Source: an uncultured Paracoccaceae bacterium
GTDB lineage: Bacteria; Pseudomonadota; Alphaproteobacteria; Rhodobacterales; Rhodobacteraceae
Reading direction: 5' to 3'
Assembly (NCBI GenBank): GCA_947499635.1
Contig: CANMPD010000002.1
Span: forward strand, 124,001-188,000
DNA: 64,000 bases
The position numbers were made by a program, and so were the translations under genes. Under the pieces are notes generated by a model, which saw only the letters and a program-made list of their open reading frames with translations, was not told the DNA's origin and searched no databases. The stretch's first letter is position 1; the number at the start of each line of letters is the position of its first letter. Of the stretch, positions 9,418-18,638 are shown in pieces.

Positions 9418-9447
9418 ATGGAGGCCAATCGGGCAGTTAACGCATGA
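9418..9447 (+). other. Possible 9-codon minicistron overlapping the plsX start
   Basis: ATG at 9418 opens nine codons (MEANRAVNA) whose TGA overlaps the plsX ATG as ATGA. The only strong ribosome-binding-like sequence (GGAGG, 9420-9424) lies within it and is 19 bases from the plsX ATG, too far for normal initiation. Translational coupling would explain that spacing. Weakly supported. Confidence 0.25.
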
Positions 9448-10568
9448 CGGGTACATCCCAATCAGCGCGCGCCCAGAATGGCCGCACAACCCTTCCTATT
9501 GTGATCTCTGTGGATGCCATGGGTGGCGATGCTGGACCAGCTGTCGTTGTGGAAGGCATCGCAAAATCGGCGGCAAAGAACCCTGACATAGGGTTCATCT
9601 TGCATGGTCCTATTGAACAGCTTGAACCTCTTGTTTTACGTAAACGCGGTCTTAAGAACCGTGTTGAGATCCGAGATGCTCGTGATGTTGTGACCATGGA
9701 AGACAAACCCAGCCAGGTTATGCGTCATGGCAAAGGCACGTCGATGTGGTCCGCCCTAGAAGCTGTAAAAAGCGGAGACGCCGACGGCGTTGTTTCTTGT
9801 GGAAACACTGGCGCCCTTATGGCGCTATCCATGCTAAGATTACGAAAGCTTCCAGGCATAAATCGTCCTGCAATCGCAATTTTATGGCCCTCTCTTAACC
9901 CACAAGGGTTTAATGTCATGCTCGATGTCGGAGCAGACGTTAAAGCGGATGCCAATGACTTGTTGCAGTTCGCGCTGATGGGGACATCCTATGTGCGCAA
10001 CTCTATGGACATCGACTGTCCGCGCGTCGGATTGCTGAACGTCGGCACCGAAGAACACAAAGGCCGATCTGAACTCAAAGAAGCCTATCAAATCATCTCA
10101 GATAGTGCGGACACAGGCGGGTTTGAATTTACAGGCTTCGTCGAGGGAAGTGATATTCCTGGCAATGTCGCTGACGTCATTGTGACAGACGGGTTTACAG
10201 GCAACGTTGCGATCAAAACAGGCGAAGGTACAGCAAGCCTGTTACGCACAGCTCTGCGTGATGCATTTGAGCACTCGTTCCTCTCGCGCTTGGCCGCAAT
10301 ACTCGCTTATACATCCTTGTCACGGCTATCAAAACGCATCGATCCGCGCCGTGTGAATGGCGGTGTCTTTTTAGGCCTGAATGGTATCGTTGTAAAATCT
10401 CATGGAGGCTCGGATGCAACTGGCGTTTCGGCAGCTGTAAAACTGGCCTTTCATCTTGCGCAGCAAGGATTCGGTGAAAAACTTGCTGCACGGGTTGCAT
10501 CTGTCCTTCCACTCACACAAGATAATCCAGCGCCTGAGACCACTCAGGCTGCCGATATTTCAGAATAA
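9444..10568 (+). CDS. plsX: Phosphate acyltransferase PlsX
   Basis: Makes acyl-phosphate from acyl-ACP for the PlsY step of phosphatidic acid synthesis, at the membrane surface. The 374 aa include the N-terminal ISVDAMGGDAGP signature, CGNTGALMALS, LNVGTEEHKG and DGFTGNVAIKTGEG. The start used is the track ATG at 9444; a GTG within PIVISVDAMGG would give a protein about 20 residues shorter, closer to some homologues, and no start has an ideal ribosome binding site. It lies between rpmF and fabH, 25 bases before the latter. Confidence 0.96.
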   Translation: MTGTSQSARAQNGRTTLPIVISVDAMGGDAGPAVVVEGIAKSAAKNPDIGFILHGPIEQLEPLVLRKRGLKNRVEIRDARDVVTMEDKPSQVMRHGKGTSMWSALEAVKSGDADGVVSCGNTGALMALSMLRLRKLPGINRPAIAILWPSLNPQGFNVMLDVGADVKADANDLLQFALMGTSYVRNSMDIDCPRVGLLNVGTEEHKGRSELKEAYQIISDSADTGGFEFTGFVEGSDIPGNVADVIVTDGFTGNVAIKTGEGTASLLRTALRDAFEHSFLSRLAAILAYTSLSRLSKRIDPRRVNGGVFLGLNGIVVKSHGGSDATGVSAAVKLAFHLAQQGFGEKLAARVASVLPLTQDNPAPETTQAADISE

Positions 10569-10593
10569 CCAACGATAATAAGGCAGATAAAGA

Positions 10594-11565
10594 ATGACGC
10601 GACGCTCAGTGGTAATCGGTGCCGGACATTACCTTCCGAAACGCATCGTCGAGAACGCGGAATTCGAGCAAACTCTGGACACCACAGACGAATGGATTCG
10701 CAGCCGTTCTGGTATAGAACGCCGCCATTTTGCCGCCGAAGGCGAAACGACCTCTCATATGGCGACCAAAGCTGCGCAGGCCGCATTAGATATGGCAGGC
10801 TATGCCGCGGATGATGTTGATGCAATCGTTGTCGCAACATCAACACCGGATCTAACGTTCCCTTCAGCCGCAACAATGGTGCAAGCTCAACTCGGCATGA
10901 CCAAGGGGTTTGCATTTGATGTGCAGGCCGTCTGCGCGGGCTTTGTCTATGCGCTCTCGAACGCAAATGCCCTCATCGCCTCTGGCCAAGCTGATCGCGT
11001 CTTAGTCATCGGCGCTGAGACCTTTAGTCGAATCATGGATTGGGAAGACCGATCGACGTGTGTGCTATTTGGTGACGGAGCAGGCGCATTATTACTTGAG
11101 GCAACACCCTCAGAAGGCACCAATGCTGATCGCGGCATTCTGGCAACGGATCTGAACTCGGACGGGCGTCACAAGGATTTACTCTATGTAGATGGCGGCG
11201 TATCGACGGGAACAACAGGTTATTTGCGCATGCAAGGCAACCAAGTGTTCCGACATGCCGTTGAAAAGCTTGCCTCGACGGCGAACACCGCGCTCGGGCG
11301 CGCTGATTTGACCTCAGATGACGTGGACTGGATTGTCCCACATCAAGCCAATATTAGAATCATCCAAGGCACTGCGAAAAAAATGGGCCTACCGATGGAT
11401 CGTGTGGTCGTCACAGTCCAAGATCACGGCAATACATCGGCTGCATCCATTCCGCTTGCGTTATCTGTTGCAAATGCACGTGGTCAAATTAAACAAGGTG
11501 ATCTCGTTGTGACCGAGGCCATCGGCGGAGGCTTAGCCTGGGGGGCGGTGGTTTTACGCTGGTAA
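10594..11565 (+). CDS. fabH: Beta-ketoacyl-ACP synthase III
   Basis: Starts fatty acid synthesis by condensing acetyl-CoA with malonyl-ACP. The 323 aa have the Cys-His-Asn triad in context: Cys in DVQAVCAGFVYAL (about residue 113), His in WIVPHQANIRII (about 250) and Asn in DHGNTSAASIP (about 280). The closing GGGLAWGAVVLRW is typical of FabH. AAGG precedes the ATG. It is in the plsX operon and is followed by a separate promoter-like sequence for ihfA. Confidence 0.97.
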   Translation: MTRRSVVIGAGHYLPKRIVENAEFEQTLDTTDEWIRSRSGIERRHFAAEGETTSHMATKAAQAALDMAGYAADDVDAIVVATSTPDLTFPSAATMVQAQLGMTKGFAFDVQAVCAGFVYALSNANALIASGQADRVLVIGAETFSRIMDWEDRSTCVLFGDGAGALLLEATPSEGTNADRGILATDLNSDGRHKDLLYVDGGVSTGTTGYLRMQGNQVFRHAVEKLASTANTALGRADLTSDDVDWIVPHQANIRIIQGTAKKMGLPMDRVVVTVQDHGNTSAASIPLALSVANARGQIKQGDLVVTEAIGGGLAWGAVVLRW

Positions 11566-11589
11566 AATGATTGTTCCAATTCATTGATA

Positions 11590-11619
11590 TTGACAGTTAA
11601 ATTTACACCGCCCTATTAT
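11590..11619 (+). promoter_or_regulatory. Sigma-70-like promoter for ihfA
   Basis: TTGACA, 18 bases, TATTAT, ending 25 bases before the ihfA ATG. A perfect -35 and near-perfect -10 in the fabH-ihfA gap. Seen directly; activity inferred. Confidence 0.5.
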
Positions 11620-11644
11620 TTATTTAAACGATAGGGAAAATGAG

Positions 11645-11947
11645 ATGACTGAAAAGACAATCACACGCATGGATCTAAGTGAAGCTGTATTTCGCGAAGT
11701 CGGTCTCTCGCGAAATGAAAGCTCTCAATTGGTTGAAAGTATGCTGCTGCATATGTCCGATGCTTTGGTCCGAGGTGAGCAGGTCAAAATATCATCGTTT
11801 GGCACCTTTAGCGTTCGTGAAAAAAGCGCACGTGTTGGGAGAAATCCTAAAACAGGCCAAGAAGTTCCCATCCAACCGCGCCGTGTCTTGACCTTTCGGC
11901 CTTCTCACTTGATGAAAGACCGGGTTGCTGAAGGTAACCGTAAATAA
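11645..11947 (+). CDS. ihfA: Integration host factor subunit alpha
   Basis: 100-aa DNA-bending protein that pairs with IHF-beta in the nucleoid. The HU/IHF fold is evident: [20 protein letters not shown], the [22 protein letters not shown] beta-arm with the conserved Pro that intercalates DNA, and PSHLMKDRV at the end. The alpha rather than beta identity rests on length and on its location after fabH and before a MerR-type gene, an arrangement seen across Rhodobacterales. Confidence 0.95.
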   Translation: MTEKTITRMDLSEAVFREVGLSRNESSQLVESMLLHMSDALVRGEQVKISSFGTFSVREKSARVGRNPKTGQEVPIQPRRVLTFRPSHLMKDRVAEGNRK

Positions 11948-12014
11948 AAATTAGCCATTATCCCCGACACTATGCCGACACAGCAATTGTCGGCAATAGA
12001 TCACGGGTGAACCT

Positions 12015-14441
12015 ATGTCTAAATCTCCAGATGCTTTTCGAACCATTAGCGAAGTCGCGGAATGGTTGGATATACAAGCGCATGTTCTGCGGTTTTGGGA
12101 AAGTAAGTTTACCCAAGTTAAGCCTGTAAAACGTGCGGGCGGGCGTCGATATTATCGTCCGTCTGATATGTTGCTGCTCGGCGGCATTAAGCATCTGCTT
12201 CATGATAAAGACATGGCGATCAAAGATGTGCAGGCTATGATTCGCGAACATGGTGTGCAACGTGTACAGGGCATGTCTGCCCCCCTCGAAGGGGAAGAGC
12301 CAGTTACAGAAAACCAGGACAGTGTCTGGGACGATAGGCCACGTACATCACCCGATACGGTCGCTGCAGCTCAAGAAGATGCAACGTCTTCTTCCTCTGA
12401 AGACACCGCTACGGCGGAGACACAGTCGGCCCTCAGTTCTGAAGATGTCCCCCAATCGAGACAGCCAGCCTCTCACGAAGATCATATAGTAGAGTTAACA
12501 GAAGCGCCGCACCTGAAAATGTCGGAGAGTCCAATCCCCTCTCCCAAAGCTCAATCAGCACCTGAGGCATCCACGCCGGATGTTAGTGGAATTTTGTTTG
12601 ACGCTCAGCCTGACCCCCCTCTTTCAACAAAAGCAGCGGATCAAACTCCCACTGTCTCGGACGCGAAAACAAACAGCCCAGAAACAACCGGCTCTGCCGA
12701 GACCGCGCCGCCAACCCAAGTGAATGATGCCCCGCCCCCTACACAGGCAACGCAACCTGCGGCGCCCAATGTCCAATCTGCTGCTGTAGCAGCCTCACAA
12801 GATACGGCTCAAGCACATCAACCGACGGATCATCCCAATACGGTTGATGTGACAGACCAACAGACAGATGCGCATCCGATACCAACTGTTTCCGAAGCCC
12901 CTATTTCACAGGCTCCATCTACAGTTGAACATATTGCGCCAGAAAATCTGCACCTTTCGGACACACCGTCCACGCAAGCTGCTGATTTTACGTCTACTTC
13001 CAACGAAAACGCGCAGAACCACCCGATCTCGGAATCCGACGCTACACCTCTCGCCGAAGCTTCCCCACCTGTAGCAGAGACTGAAGCAACCCCAGAGCAT
13101 AGCGTTTCTGAAGAACACCAGAACGTGGACGATCCATCCGTTACTGAGCCCGTCGTGGCTCAACACGCCCCCTCTGATCAAGAGGTTATGCCATCCGACA
13201 CCGCCAACCCTTCGGCCACTGCGCAAGTTACGGAAACGCAGCCGGATTTCTTTTCAGACACACCGGTTGAAAACCCTGCACCGGTAGCAGACGTTTCATC
13301 CGGTGATGAAGATGCTCCCGTCGATGAGACACCTCCCTTACCAAGCACACCTTCTATTGATACACTAACAGAATCGGCATCTCTTTCACCTGAGACGTCA
13401 GAGGTTCCAACAGTGGATACATCGATAGGCGCACAAGATACGGCCTCCTCCACTCAGACTGAACCCTCTGAAGAAGCTGTTGTTTCACCGACGCATACGC
13501 CAGTGGCTCCCAATAGCGAAACGCCCATGACTGCGGATGCGGATTTAGAACACCCCACAGAATATAACACAACTGCGCCAATAGATGAAAATAGCGATCA
13601 GGTACCAACACCTCCGTTGGCGGTCTCTGAAGAAAGCGAGATGCCTCTAAGTCAAGTGGAGGCAAGTGCAGAAATAAATCAATCCGAGGATACGTCACCT
13701 CAGAGTATTGAAACCACAGACAATCATGACGCCACATCGTCAGAGGCCCCCCTATCTGAACACACCCCTGCAAATGTGGACACTCCAGCGGATGCAGTTG
13801 AGGCAGCTGTAGATGATGATTTAACCTCGGATAATACGATAGACAGAGCCCCCCAAGAAAGCGAACTACTTTCTGCCGCTGCAGAGGCAAGTGATCCCGC
13901 TGCGCCATCCGATCTTGATAACCTTGACGCTGAAGCGCCACTCCCCGAAACACCCGCCACCGTCGCCAATGACGAAGCTCTTTCTGAGGATGCCCTTCTC
14001 TCGTCTGAAGCGTCAGATATATCAGACGTCTCGGTCTCTACGCCCGAATCGCAGATTGTCGATGACAGCACCCCCGCCCAATCTCAGCATAATTTGAGCA
14101 CTCACAGCCCCGATGTCGCGCAATCTGCAGTTTCCGAAACGGAAATCGCCGCAGATCCTGATACATTGAGCGCCGATACGTTGGAAAATTCACCTCCAGC
14201 AGAACAAGCACCAACAGATACATTGGCTGTATCCACGCCCTCACCCGTACCAGATAATGCGGACGAGGAACCGACCCCTGTCGTTGAAACCCTTTCCGAT
14301 CCTGTAGGCAAAGTAGAAGACACACCGGTACATTCACGCATACCGCTGATGTTAACGCGCTTAGCTTATATGCCCTCTCCCACATCAGAGGAACAAACCG
14401 CGATTGAAGATGTGGTTGCCCGTCTCTATGCTCGCCAATAA
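12015..14441 (+). CDS. MerR-type regulator with a ~700-residue low-complexity tail
   Basis: 808 aa. Residues 9-85 are a MerR winged helix ([19 protein letters not shown], then [20 protein letters not shown]). MerR-type proteins at this locus after ihfA usually have a moderate C-terminal extension. Here residues 95 to about 770 are almost wholly Ser, Thr, Pro, Ala, Glu and Asp, with very few Lys, no predicted fold and no cysteine sensor. The last 33 residues ([21 protein letters not shown]...) are again ordered and may be the conserved tail motif. The frame stays open over 2 kb, so it is a real coding region rather than a frameshift product. DNA target unknown. Confidence 0.85.
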   Translation: MSKSPDAFRTISEVAEWLDIQAHVLRFWESKFTQVKPVKRAGGRRYYRPSDMLLLGGIKHLLHDKDMAIKDVQAMIREHGVQRVQGMSAPLEGEEPVTENQDSVWDDRPRTSPDTVAAAQEDATSSSSEDTATAETQSALSSEDVPQSRQPASHEDHIVELTEAPHLKMSESPIPSPKAQSAPEASTPDVSGILFDAQPDPPLSTKAADQTPTVSDAKTNSPETTGSAETAPPTQVNDAPPPTQATQPAAPNVQSAAVAASQDTAQAHQPTDHPNTVDVTDQQTDAHPIPTVSEAPISQAPSTVEHIAPENLHLSDTPSTQAADFTSTSNENAQNHPISESDATPLAEASPPVAETEATPEHSVSEEHQNVDDPSVTEPVVAQHAPSDQEVMPSDTANPSATAQVTETQPDFFSDTPVENPAPVADVSSGDEDAPVDETPPLPSTPSIDTLTESASLSPETSEVPTVDTSIGAQDTASSTQTEPSEEAVVSPTHTPVAPNSETPMTADADLEHPTEYNTTAPIDENSDQVPTPPLAVSEESEMPLSQVEASAEINQSEDTSPQSIETTDNHDATSSEAPLSEHTPANVDTPADAVEAAVDDDLTSDNTIDRAPQESELLSAAAEASDPAAPSDLDNLDAEAPLPETPATVANDEALSEDALLSSEASDISDVSVSTPESQIVDDSTPAQSQHNLSTHSPDVAQSAVSETEIAADPDTLSADTLENSPPAEQAPTDTLAVSTPSPVPDNADEEPTPVVETLSDPVGKVEDTPVHSRIPLMLTRLAYMPSPTSEEQTAIEDVVARLYARQ

Positions 14442-14534
14442 ATGGAACCTCTGCTGTTCTCGGCGATTTAAAAATCTAAAAAACTTGCGTTACGCTCTTG
14501 CTCCCGCCGCCAAAAGCGGTAGAAAGCGCATCAA

Positions 14535-14611
14535 CGGGCTATAGCGCAGCCTGGTAGCGCGTCCGTCTGGGGGACGGAAGGTCGCAGGTTCGAGTCCTGC
14601 TAGCCCGACCA
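14535..14611 (+). tRNA. tRNA-Pro (anticodon GGG)
   Basis: 77-nt cloverleaf: acceptor CGGGCTA / TAGCCCG, D arm with AGCGCAGCCTGGTAGCGC, anticodon stem TCCGT / ACGGA around loop CTGGGGG (anticodon GGG, reads CCC/CCU), T arm GCAGGTTCGAGTCCTGC, discriminator A and encoded CCA. A strong terminator follows 10 bases later, so it is probably transcribed alone. Confidence 0.97.
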
Positions 14612-14621
14612 TTATACCAAA

Positions 14622-14659
14622 CCAAATGCCCGGGCAGAAATGCTTGGGCATTTGGTTTT
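14622..14659 (+). terminator. Intrinsic terminator of tRNA-Pro
   Basis: Perfect 10-bp stem CCAAATGCCC / GGGCATTTGG, 14-base loop, then TTTT. Directly downstream of the tRNA. Confidence 0.85.
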
Positions 14660-14757
14660 CTGGCCCTTACTTTCTGCTGAGAAAATCGCGTAGTCCATTG
14701 CGGATGCGAGTGAATTTATGCACAGTCCCCCAACCAATGTGCCAAAGGAGACGGCCC

Positions 14758-14778
14758 ATGACCGTGCGATTACAATGA
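14758..14778 (+). other. Six-codon minicistron with strong ribosome binding site, overlapping the dcd start
   Basis: AAGGAG at 14745-14750 is spaced 7 bases from the ATG at 14758, which encodes MTVRLQ then TGA. The TGA overlaps the ATG at 14775 (ATGA), which is in frame with dcd and begins MTGVLPSQ, the expected dcd N-terminus. The only good ribosome binding site of the region therefore serves a six-codon ORF that ends on the dcd start. Confidence 0.35.
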
Positions 14779-15854
14779 CCGGCGTTCTACCAAGTCAGTC
14801 TTTACAAGCCATGTTAAACCGTGGCGAAATACAAGTTGAAGCACCGCTTGCGGATGGTCAAATCCAACCTGCGAGCCTTGATCTGCGTCTTGGTCGTATA
14901 GCCTATCGTGTCCGCGCGTCCTTCTTAACCGGTCAAACTGCAACCGTTTCCGAGCGCCTTAAAGATTTTGAGATGCACCAAATTGATCTCAACAACGGAG
15001 CCGTTCTTGAAAAAGGCTGCGTTTATGTTGTGCCACTGATGGAACATCTTTCGCTACCCGACCATATATCAGCCGTTGCCAACGCCAAAAGCTCTACTGG
15101 GCGCCTTGACCTGTTGACCCGCACTATCACGGATGGTGGCGAAGAATTCGACCGCATAAAACCCGGTTATACCGGCCCGCTTTATGCAGAAATTTGCCCT
15201 AGATCGTTTTCCGTTCTAGTGCGCCCCGGCATGCGCTTAAACCAAATCAGGTTTCGGGACGGGCAAGCGATAATATCGGATGCTGATTTAGCGACTTTAC
15301 ATGCCGAAACACGTTTGGTCGATGGAAAGGCCGTGATTGAGGATGGTTTAGGGTTTTCTGTTGACCTGCGTCTGCCAGGAAGTGATCTGGTTGGTTATCG
15401 CGCCAAGCCTCATACAGGGGTCATCGATCTCGATAAGATTGGTGCTTATGACCCTCAAGATTACTGGGAAGAGGTCCGCAGCAACAACGGCCAAATCATT
15501 CTGGATCCCGGGGCGTTCTATATTCTCGTCAGTCGTGAAGCCGTCCATATCCCCCCGCTTTATGCAGCTGAAATGGCACCTTATTTGGCAATGGTGGGTG
15601 AATTTCGAGTGCACTATGCAGGATTCTTTGACCCCGGCTTTGGCCATGCTGATGCAGGCGGCACCGGATCACGCGGCGTATTAGAAGTCCGTTGCCACGA
15701 AGCTCCCTTTGTTCTGGAGCATGGGCAAATCGTCGGTCGATTGGTTTATGAACGTATGTCGGAGCTCCCTGAACAGCTATATGGTGCAGGCATCGCGTCA
15801 AATTACCAAGGGCAAGGTCTTAAGCTCTCAAAGCACTTCCGCTCCCCATCCTAA
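14775..15854 (+). CDS. dcd: dCTP deaminase, double-domain type
   Basis: Deaminates dCTP to dUTP for thymidylate synthesis. 359 aa from the ATG at 14775 (MTGVLPSQSLQ); the track start at 14718 adds 19 residues that do not fit. The protein has two Dcd-like beta folds in tandem: the first with GQIQPASLDLRLG, AKSSTGRLDL and GPLYAEI; the second with AGFFDPGFGHADAGGTGSRG and HGQIVGRLVYERM. Classic enterobacterial Dcd is about 190 aa with one such domain, and this long form is common in alphaproteobacteria. It may be translationally coupled to the six-codon ORF upstream. Confidence 0.88.
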   Translation: MTGVLPSQSLQAMLNRGEIQVEAPLADGQIQPASLDLRLGRIAYRVRASFLTGQTATVSERLKDFEMHQIDLNNGAVLEKGCVYVVPLMEHLSLPDHISAVANAKSSTGRLDLLTRTITDGGEEFDRIKPGYTGPLYAEICPRSFSVLVRPGMRLNQIRFRDGQAIISDADLATLHAETRLVDGKAVIEDGLGFSVDLRLPGSDLVGYRAKPHTGVIDLDKIGAYDPQDYWEEVRSNNGQIILDPGAFYILVSREAVHIPPLYAAEMAPYLAMVGEFRVHYAGFFDPGFGHADAGGTGSRGVLEVRCHEAPFVLEHGQIVGRLVYERMSELPEQLYGAGIASNYQGQGLKLSKHFRSPS

Positions 15855-15902
15855 GACCGAGACAACAACACACAGAAATGCGGGCATTCATAGCCCTAGA
15901 CA

Positions 15903-16088
15903 TTACCCGCGACGTTGGTCGTTTTTAGGGGAAGGATCCTGTGACCTCTCAGCCATATCTTGGCTTGATTGAGCCTTGGGCCTAGAGGTGCGCTTTGCAA
16001 GCGCGTTTATACCACCATTGACCCCCTTATTGACCAAGGTCATGATAACGCGGCGGATAATCATATTTAAAATACGGTCAATCGACAT
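15903..16088 (-). CDS. Small conserved-looking protein at the end of the scp operon
   Basis: 61 aa from the ATG at 16088 (MSIDRILNMIIRRVIMTLVNKG), chosen because AGAGGA is placed 7 bases upstream; the track start at 16112 adds 8 residues. An amphipathic first half (RILNMIIRRVIMTLVNKGVNGGINALAKR) is followed by a polar, probably disordered tail. I recall similar short proteins in Rhodobacteraceae but know no function. It starts 63 bases after scpB on the same strand, so it is the last gene of the dgt-to-scpB transcript. Confidence 0.6.
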   Translation of the reverse strand: MSIDRILNMIIRRVIMTLVNKGVNGGINALAKRTSRPKAQSSQDMAERSQDPSPKNDQRRG

Positions 16089-16151
16089 ACAGTGGTCCTC
16101 TGCGACATTCATGCCTCACGATAAGGACAAGCAACCCAGTAAACAAGGCCG

Positions 16152-16841
16152 TCACGATGAAGTGTTGTCCTCAAACAGCTCGGGTTGTGCCGCGTCTTGT
16201 TGCTCTTCCATACGGTCAATATTCGCCGAAAACGCCCCAAATGGTGGTCGATTTTCCAAGAGACCTGCTGATCTCAATTCTTTCAAACCGGGTAAATCCC
16301 GCGCGCTTTCCAGGCCGAAATGATCCAGAAACGCCGGTGTCACAATAAAGGTAATTGGACGTCCTGGCGCCATTTTTCGGCGCCCTAACTTGATCCATTC
16401 CATTTCCATCAATTGATCAATGGTACCACGAGAGACGGAAACACCGCGGATCTCTTCAATCTCTGCCCGCGTGACAGGTTGGTGGTATGCAACAATTGCC
16501 AAGGTCTCTATCGCAGCACGCGATAGCTTTCGTGCCTCGACGCGTTCCTGTTGCATCAAAAAGCTAAGATCAGGCGCAGTTCTAATCGCCCATGCTTCCC
16601 CCACGCGAAGAACTTGAACCCCGCGCCCTTCGTAGCGTAACCTTAAACGTTCCAGTGCTTCGACTGGATTACATCCATGCGGCATGCGGGTAATCAAATC
16701 GCGAATGGTCACAGGCTCCGCGCTGGCAAAAAGCACGGCCTCAACCATGCGTTCTTGTTCTGCCATTGGTGGGGCATCAAACAAGCTTTGAGTATCTGTG
16801 CGATCATTAGAATGGTTTGTGTTTTGAACGTTTTCAGTCAC
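16152..16841 (-). CDS. scpB: Segregation and condensation protein B
   Basis: Kleisin-associated subunit of the SMC-ScpAB condensin. 229 aa. Two winged-helix domains are visible: EQERMVEAVLFASAEPVTIRDL and the conserved ETLAIVAYHQPVTRAEIEEIRGV, which is the family signature. The start is GTG at 16841 and overlaps the scpA stop as GTGA, a four-base overlap that implies coupled translation. The C-terminal 40 residues are acidic and poorly conserved. Confidence 0.95.
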   Translation of the reverse strand: MTENVQNTNHSNDRTDTQSLFDAPPMAEQERMVEAVLFASAEPVTIRDLITRMPHGCNPVEALERLRLRYEGRGVQVLRVGEAWAIRTAPDLSFLMQQERVEARKLSRAAIETLAIVAYHQPVTRAEIEEIRGVSVSRGTIDQLMEMEWIKLGRRKMAPGRPITFIVTPAFLDHFGLESARDLPGLKELRSAGLLENRPPFGAFSANIDRMEEQQDAAQPELFEDNTSS

Positions 16842-17644
16842 GCTATATCCTCATCTAGGCTGCGCAATTGGATCGGGTCAAAGCTTGTGTCCTGACGCAT
16901 TGCAACTTTGCCTTCTTTAACAAGCTGCAACGATGCTGCAAATGTCGCCGCTGTGGCGGAACGCCGTTTAACAGGATCCTGGTGCCAGCCATCGGGTAAG
17001 TAGCTCAACATATCGGTCCATTCCCCTGTAAACCCAAGGATAGAGCGCATTCGTTCAAGTGCTTCTTCCATCGTGAACACGCTTTGGCGGTCCATCACAA
17101 AGGGACGGAATTCGTCTTTTGTACGAATACGTGCATAGCCCTGCATCAAGTCCAGAAGGTTCGCCGTATAAGTCACAGTTTTAACCTGCCGCACACCTTG
17201 CCCTTGCCCACGCGCGAAAAATTCACGTCCTAACTGGTCACGTGCCATCAAGCGTGCAGAGACATCGCGCATCGCCTGCAAACGTTCCAATTGAAAGGCA
17301 AGATGCGCTGCTAATTCTTCACCGGTTGGACCTTGTTCTTTGGGATCTGGTGGCAATAGAAGACGCGATTTTAGAAAGGCCAACCATGCCGCCATCACCA
17401 AATAATCGGCTGCGAGCTCAATACGCAGCTCTTTTGCTTTATCAACAAACGAAAGATACTGCCGGGCAAGTTCATAAATAGAGATTTGCCGCAAATCGAC
17501 TTTTTGCGTGCGGGACAGCGTCAACAACAGATCAAGCGGCCCCTCATATCCGTCGACGTCAACGATCAACGCTTCGGCAGCCAAGCGTGTCTGAACGTCT
17601 GACGACGCCGCGTTGGATGTTGTAGAATGTGATGTTTCAGCCAT
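16838..17644 (-). CDS. scpA: Segregation and condensation protein A
   Basis: Kleisin that bridges the two SMC heads in bacterial condensin. The track start at 17731 lies inside nagZ; ATG at 17644 gives 268 aa (MAETSHSTTSN...) and overlaps the nagZ stop by 8 bases. The hallmark VDGYEGPLDLLLTLSRTQKVDL (positions about 25-46) and the second segment LAADYLVMAAWLAFLKSRLLLP are the N-terminal SMC-neck binding helices. The C-terminal winged helix spans about 200-260. Coupled to scpB by GTGA. Confidence 0.95.
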   Translation of the reverse strand: MAETSHSTTSNAASSDVQTRLAAEALIVDVDGYEGPLDLLLTLSRTQKVDLRQISIYELARQYLSFVDKAKELRIELAADYLVMAAWLAFLKSRLLLPPDPKEQGPTGEELAAHLAFQLERLQAMRDVSARLMARDQLGREFFARGQGQGVRQVKTVTYTANLLDLMQGYARIRTKDEFRPFVMDRQSVFTMEEALERMRSILGFTGEWTDMLSYLPDGWHQDPVKRRSATAATFAASLQLVKEGKVAMRQDTSFDPIQLRSLDEDIA

Positions 17645-18638
17645 ATACCTGTCCGCCCATGAGGGCGGATAGTTCGTCTTCGGCCGCTTGAATGTCAAGA
17701 GGAGCCGGTGTGCATCGCTGTGCAAAAACATGCTCGGCCCGTCGTTGCGCCTGATCTGTCATAGCACCAACCTTGTCGGCAACAGCTGCACGCTCAAAGA
17801 GTGTTGCATTGCATAACAACACCACATCAACACCCGCCTGTATTGCCTCAGCAGCGATGGTTTCAGGCTGGCCAGAAAGCGCCTTCATCGAAATATCGTC
17901 TGTCATAATCAACCCATCAAAGCCGATTTCGTTGCGTATGACATCTATCATGACAGGGGAAAGTGTCGTTGGACGGTCATCGTAGGCCTCAAAGACAAGA
18001 TGACATGTCATTGCCATCGAAATATCTTTGAGCTGCGAAAAAGCCGCAAAGTCATTCTCAAGGAGAATATCCTGAGACGCGGTAATTCGGGGCAGTTCCA
18101 AGTGTGAATCTTGTTGCGCCCGCCCGTGGCCTGGCATGTGTTTAAGCACAGGCCACACCGCACCATCCATGTGCCCTTGGGCCGTGGCACGTGCCAGTGC
18201 CACAACCTGCTCAACAGTGTCCCCATAGCAGCGATTGCGTAAGAAAGGGTGTGTTTCGGCAACCGTAACGTCCGCCACTGGCGCACAGTTACTATTAATC
18301 CCCAGACCTTCTAGCTCATGAGAAATCAAACGCGCACGCAGGTACATCGCTCTGATCGGGTCTTGTGCCGCGAATATGTGATCAAGTGCGGGGCGCCATT
18401 GACGTGCAAGTGGTGGACGCAACCGTTGAACACGCCCGCCTTCCTGGTCGATCGTAATTAAACAGTCATGGCCCGCAGCTTCGCGAAAATCATCACATAG
18501 CGCACGTACCTGATCTGCATCTTCAATGTTACGACCAAAAAGGATAAAACCAAACGGACACATATCGCGAAAAAGAGCTTTTTCATCAGAGGTTAAGCGC
18601 AATCCCTCTGCGTCCAGTATGGTCGCTCCATATCGCAT
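17637..18638 (-). CDS. nagZ: Beta-N-acetylhexosaminidase NagZ
   Basis: Glycoside hydrolase family 3 enzyme of wall recycling, releasing GlcNAc from anhydro-muropeptides in the cytoplasm. The track start (18692) is replaced by the ATG at 18638 (MRYGATILDAEG), which overlaps the stop of the SPOR gene as TAATG; this gives 333 aa. The DQEGGRVQRL motif and the active-site KHMPGHGRAQQDSHLELP are the NagZ signature, with the catalytic His/Asp loop (GHG...DSH) and the nucleophile in LIMTDDISM. With anmK in the same window, two recycling steps are represented. Confidence 0.95.
   Translation of the reverse strand: MRYGATILDAEGLRLTSDEKALFRDMCPFGFILFGRNIEDADQVRALCDDFREAAGHDCLITIDQEGGRVQRLRPPLARQWRPALDHIFAAQDPIRAMYLRARLISHELEGLGINSNCAPVADVTVAETHPFLRNRCYGDTVEQVVALARATAQGHMDGAVWPVLKHMPGHGRAQQDSHLELPRITASQDILLENDFAAFSQLKDISMAMTCHLVFEAYDDRPTTLSPVMIDVIRNEIGFDGLIMTDDISMKALSGQPETIAAEAIQAGVDVVLLCNATLFERAAVADKVGAMTDQAQRRAEHVFAQRCTPAPLDIQAAEDELSALMGGQVYG

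Noticed and set aside
12906-14385. Several long antisense ORFs within the MerR-type gene
   Set aside because: Shadows of a biased, low-complexity coding sequence; no domains, no ribosome binding sites, compositions mirror the sense strand.
16838-17731. scpA starting at 17731 inside nagZ
   Set aside because: First 29 residues match the nagZ reading region in another frame; ATG at 17644 gives normal length and coupling.
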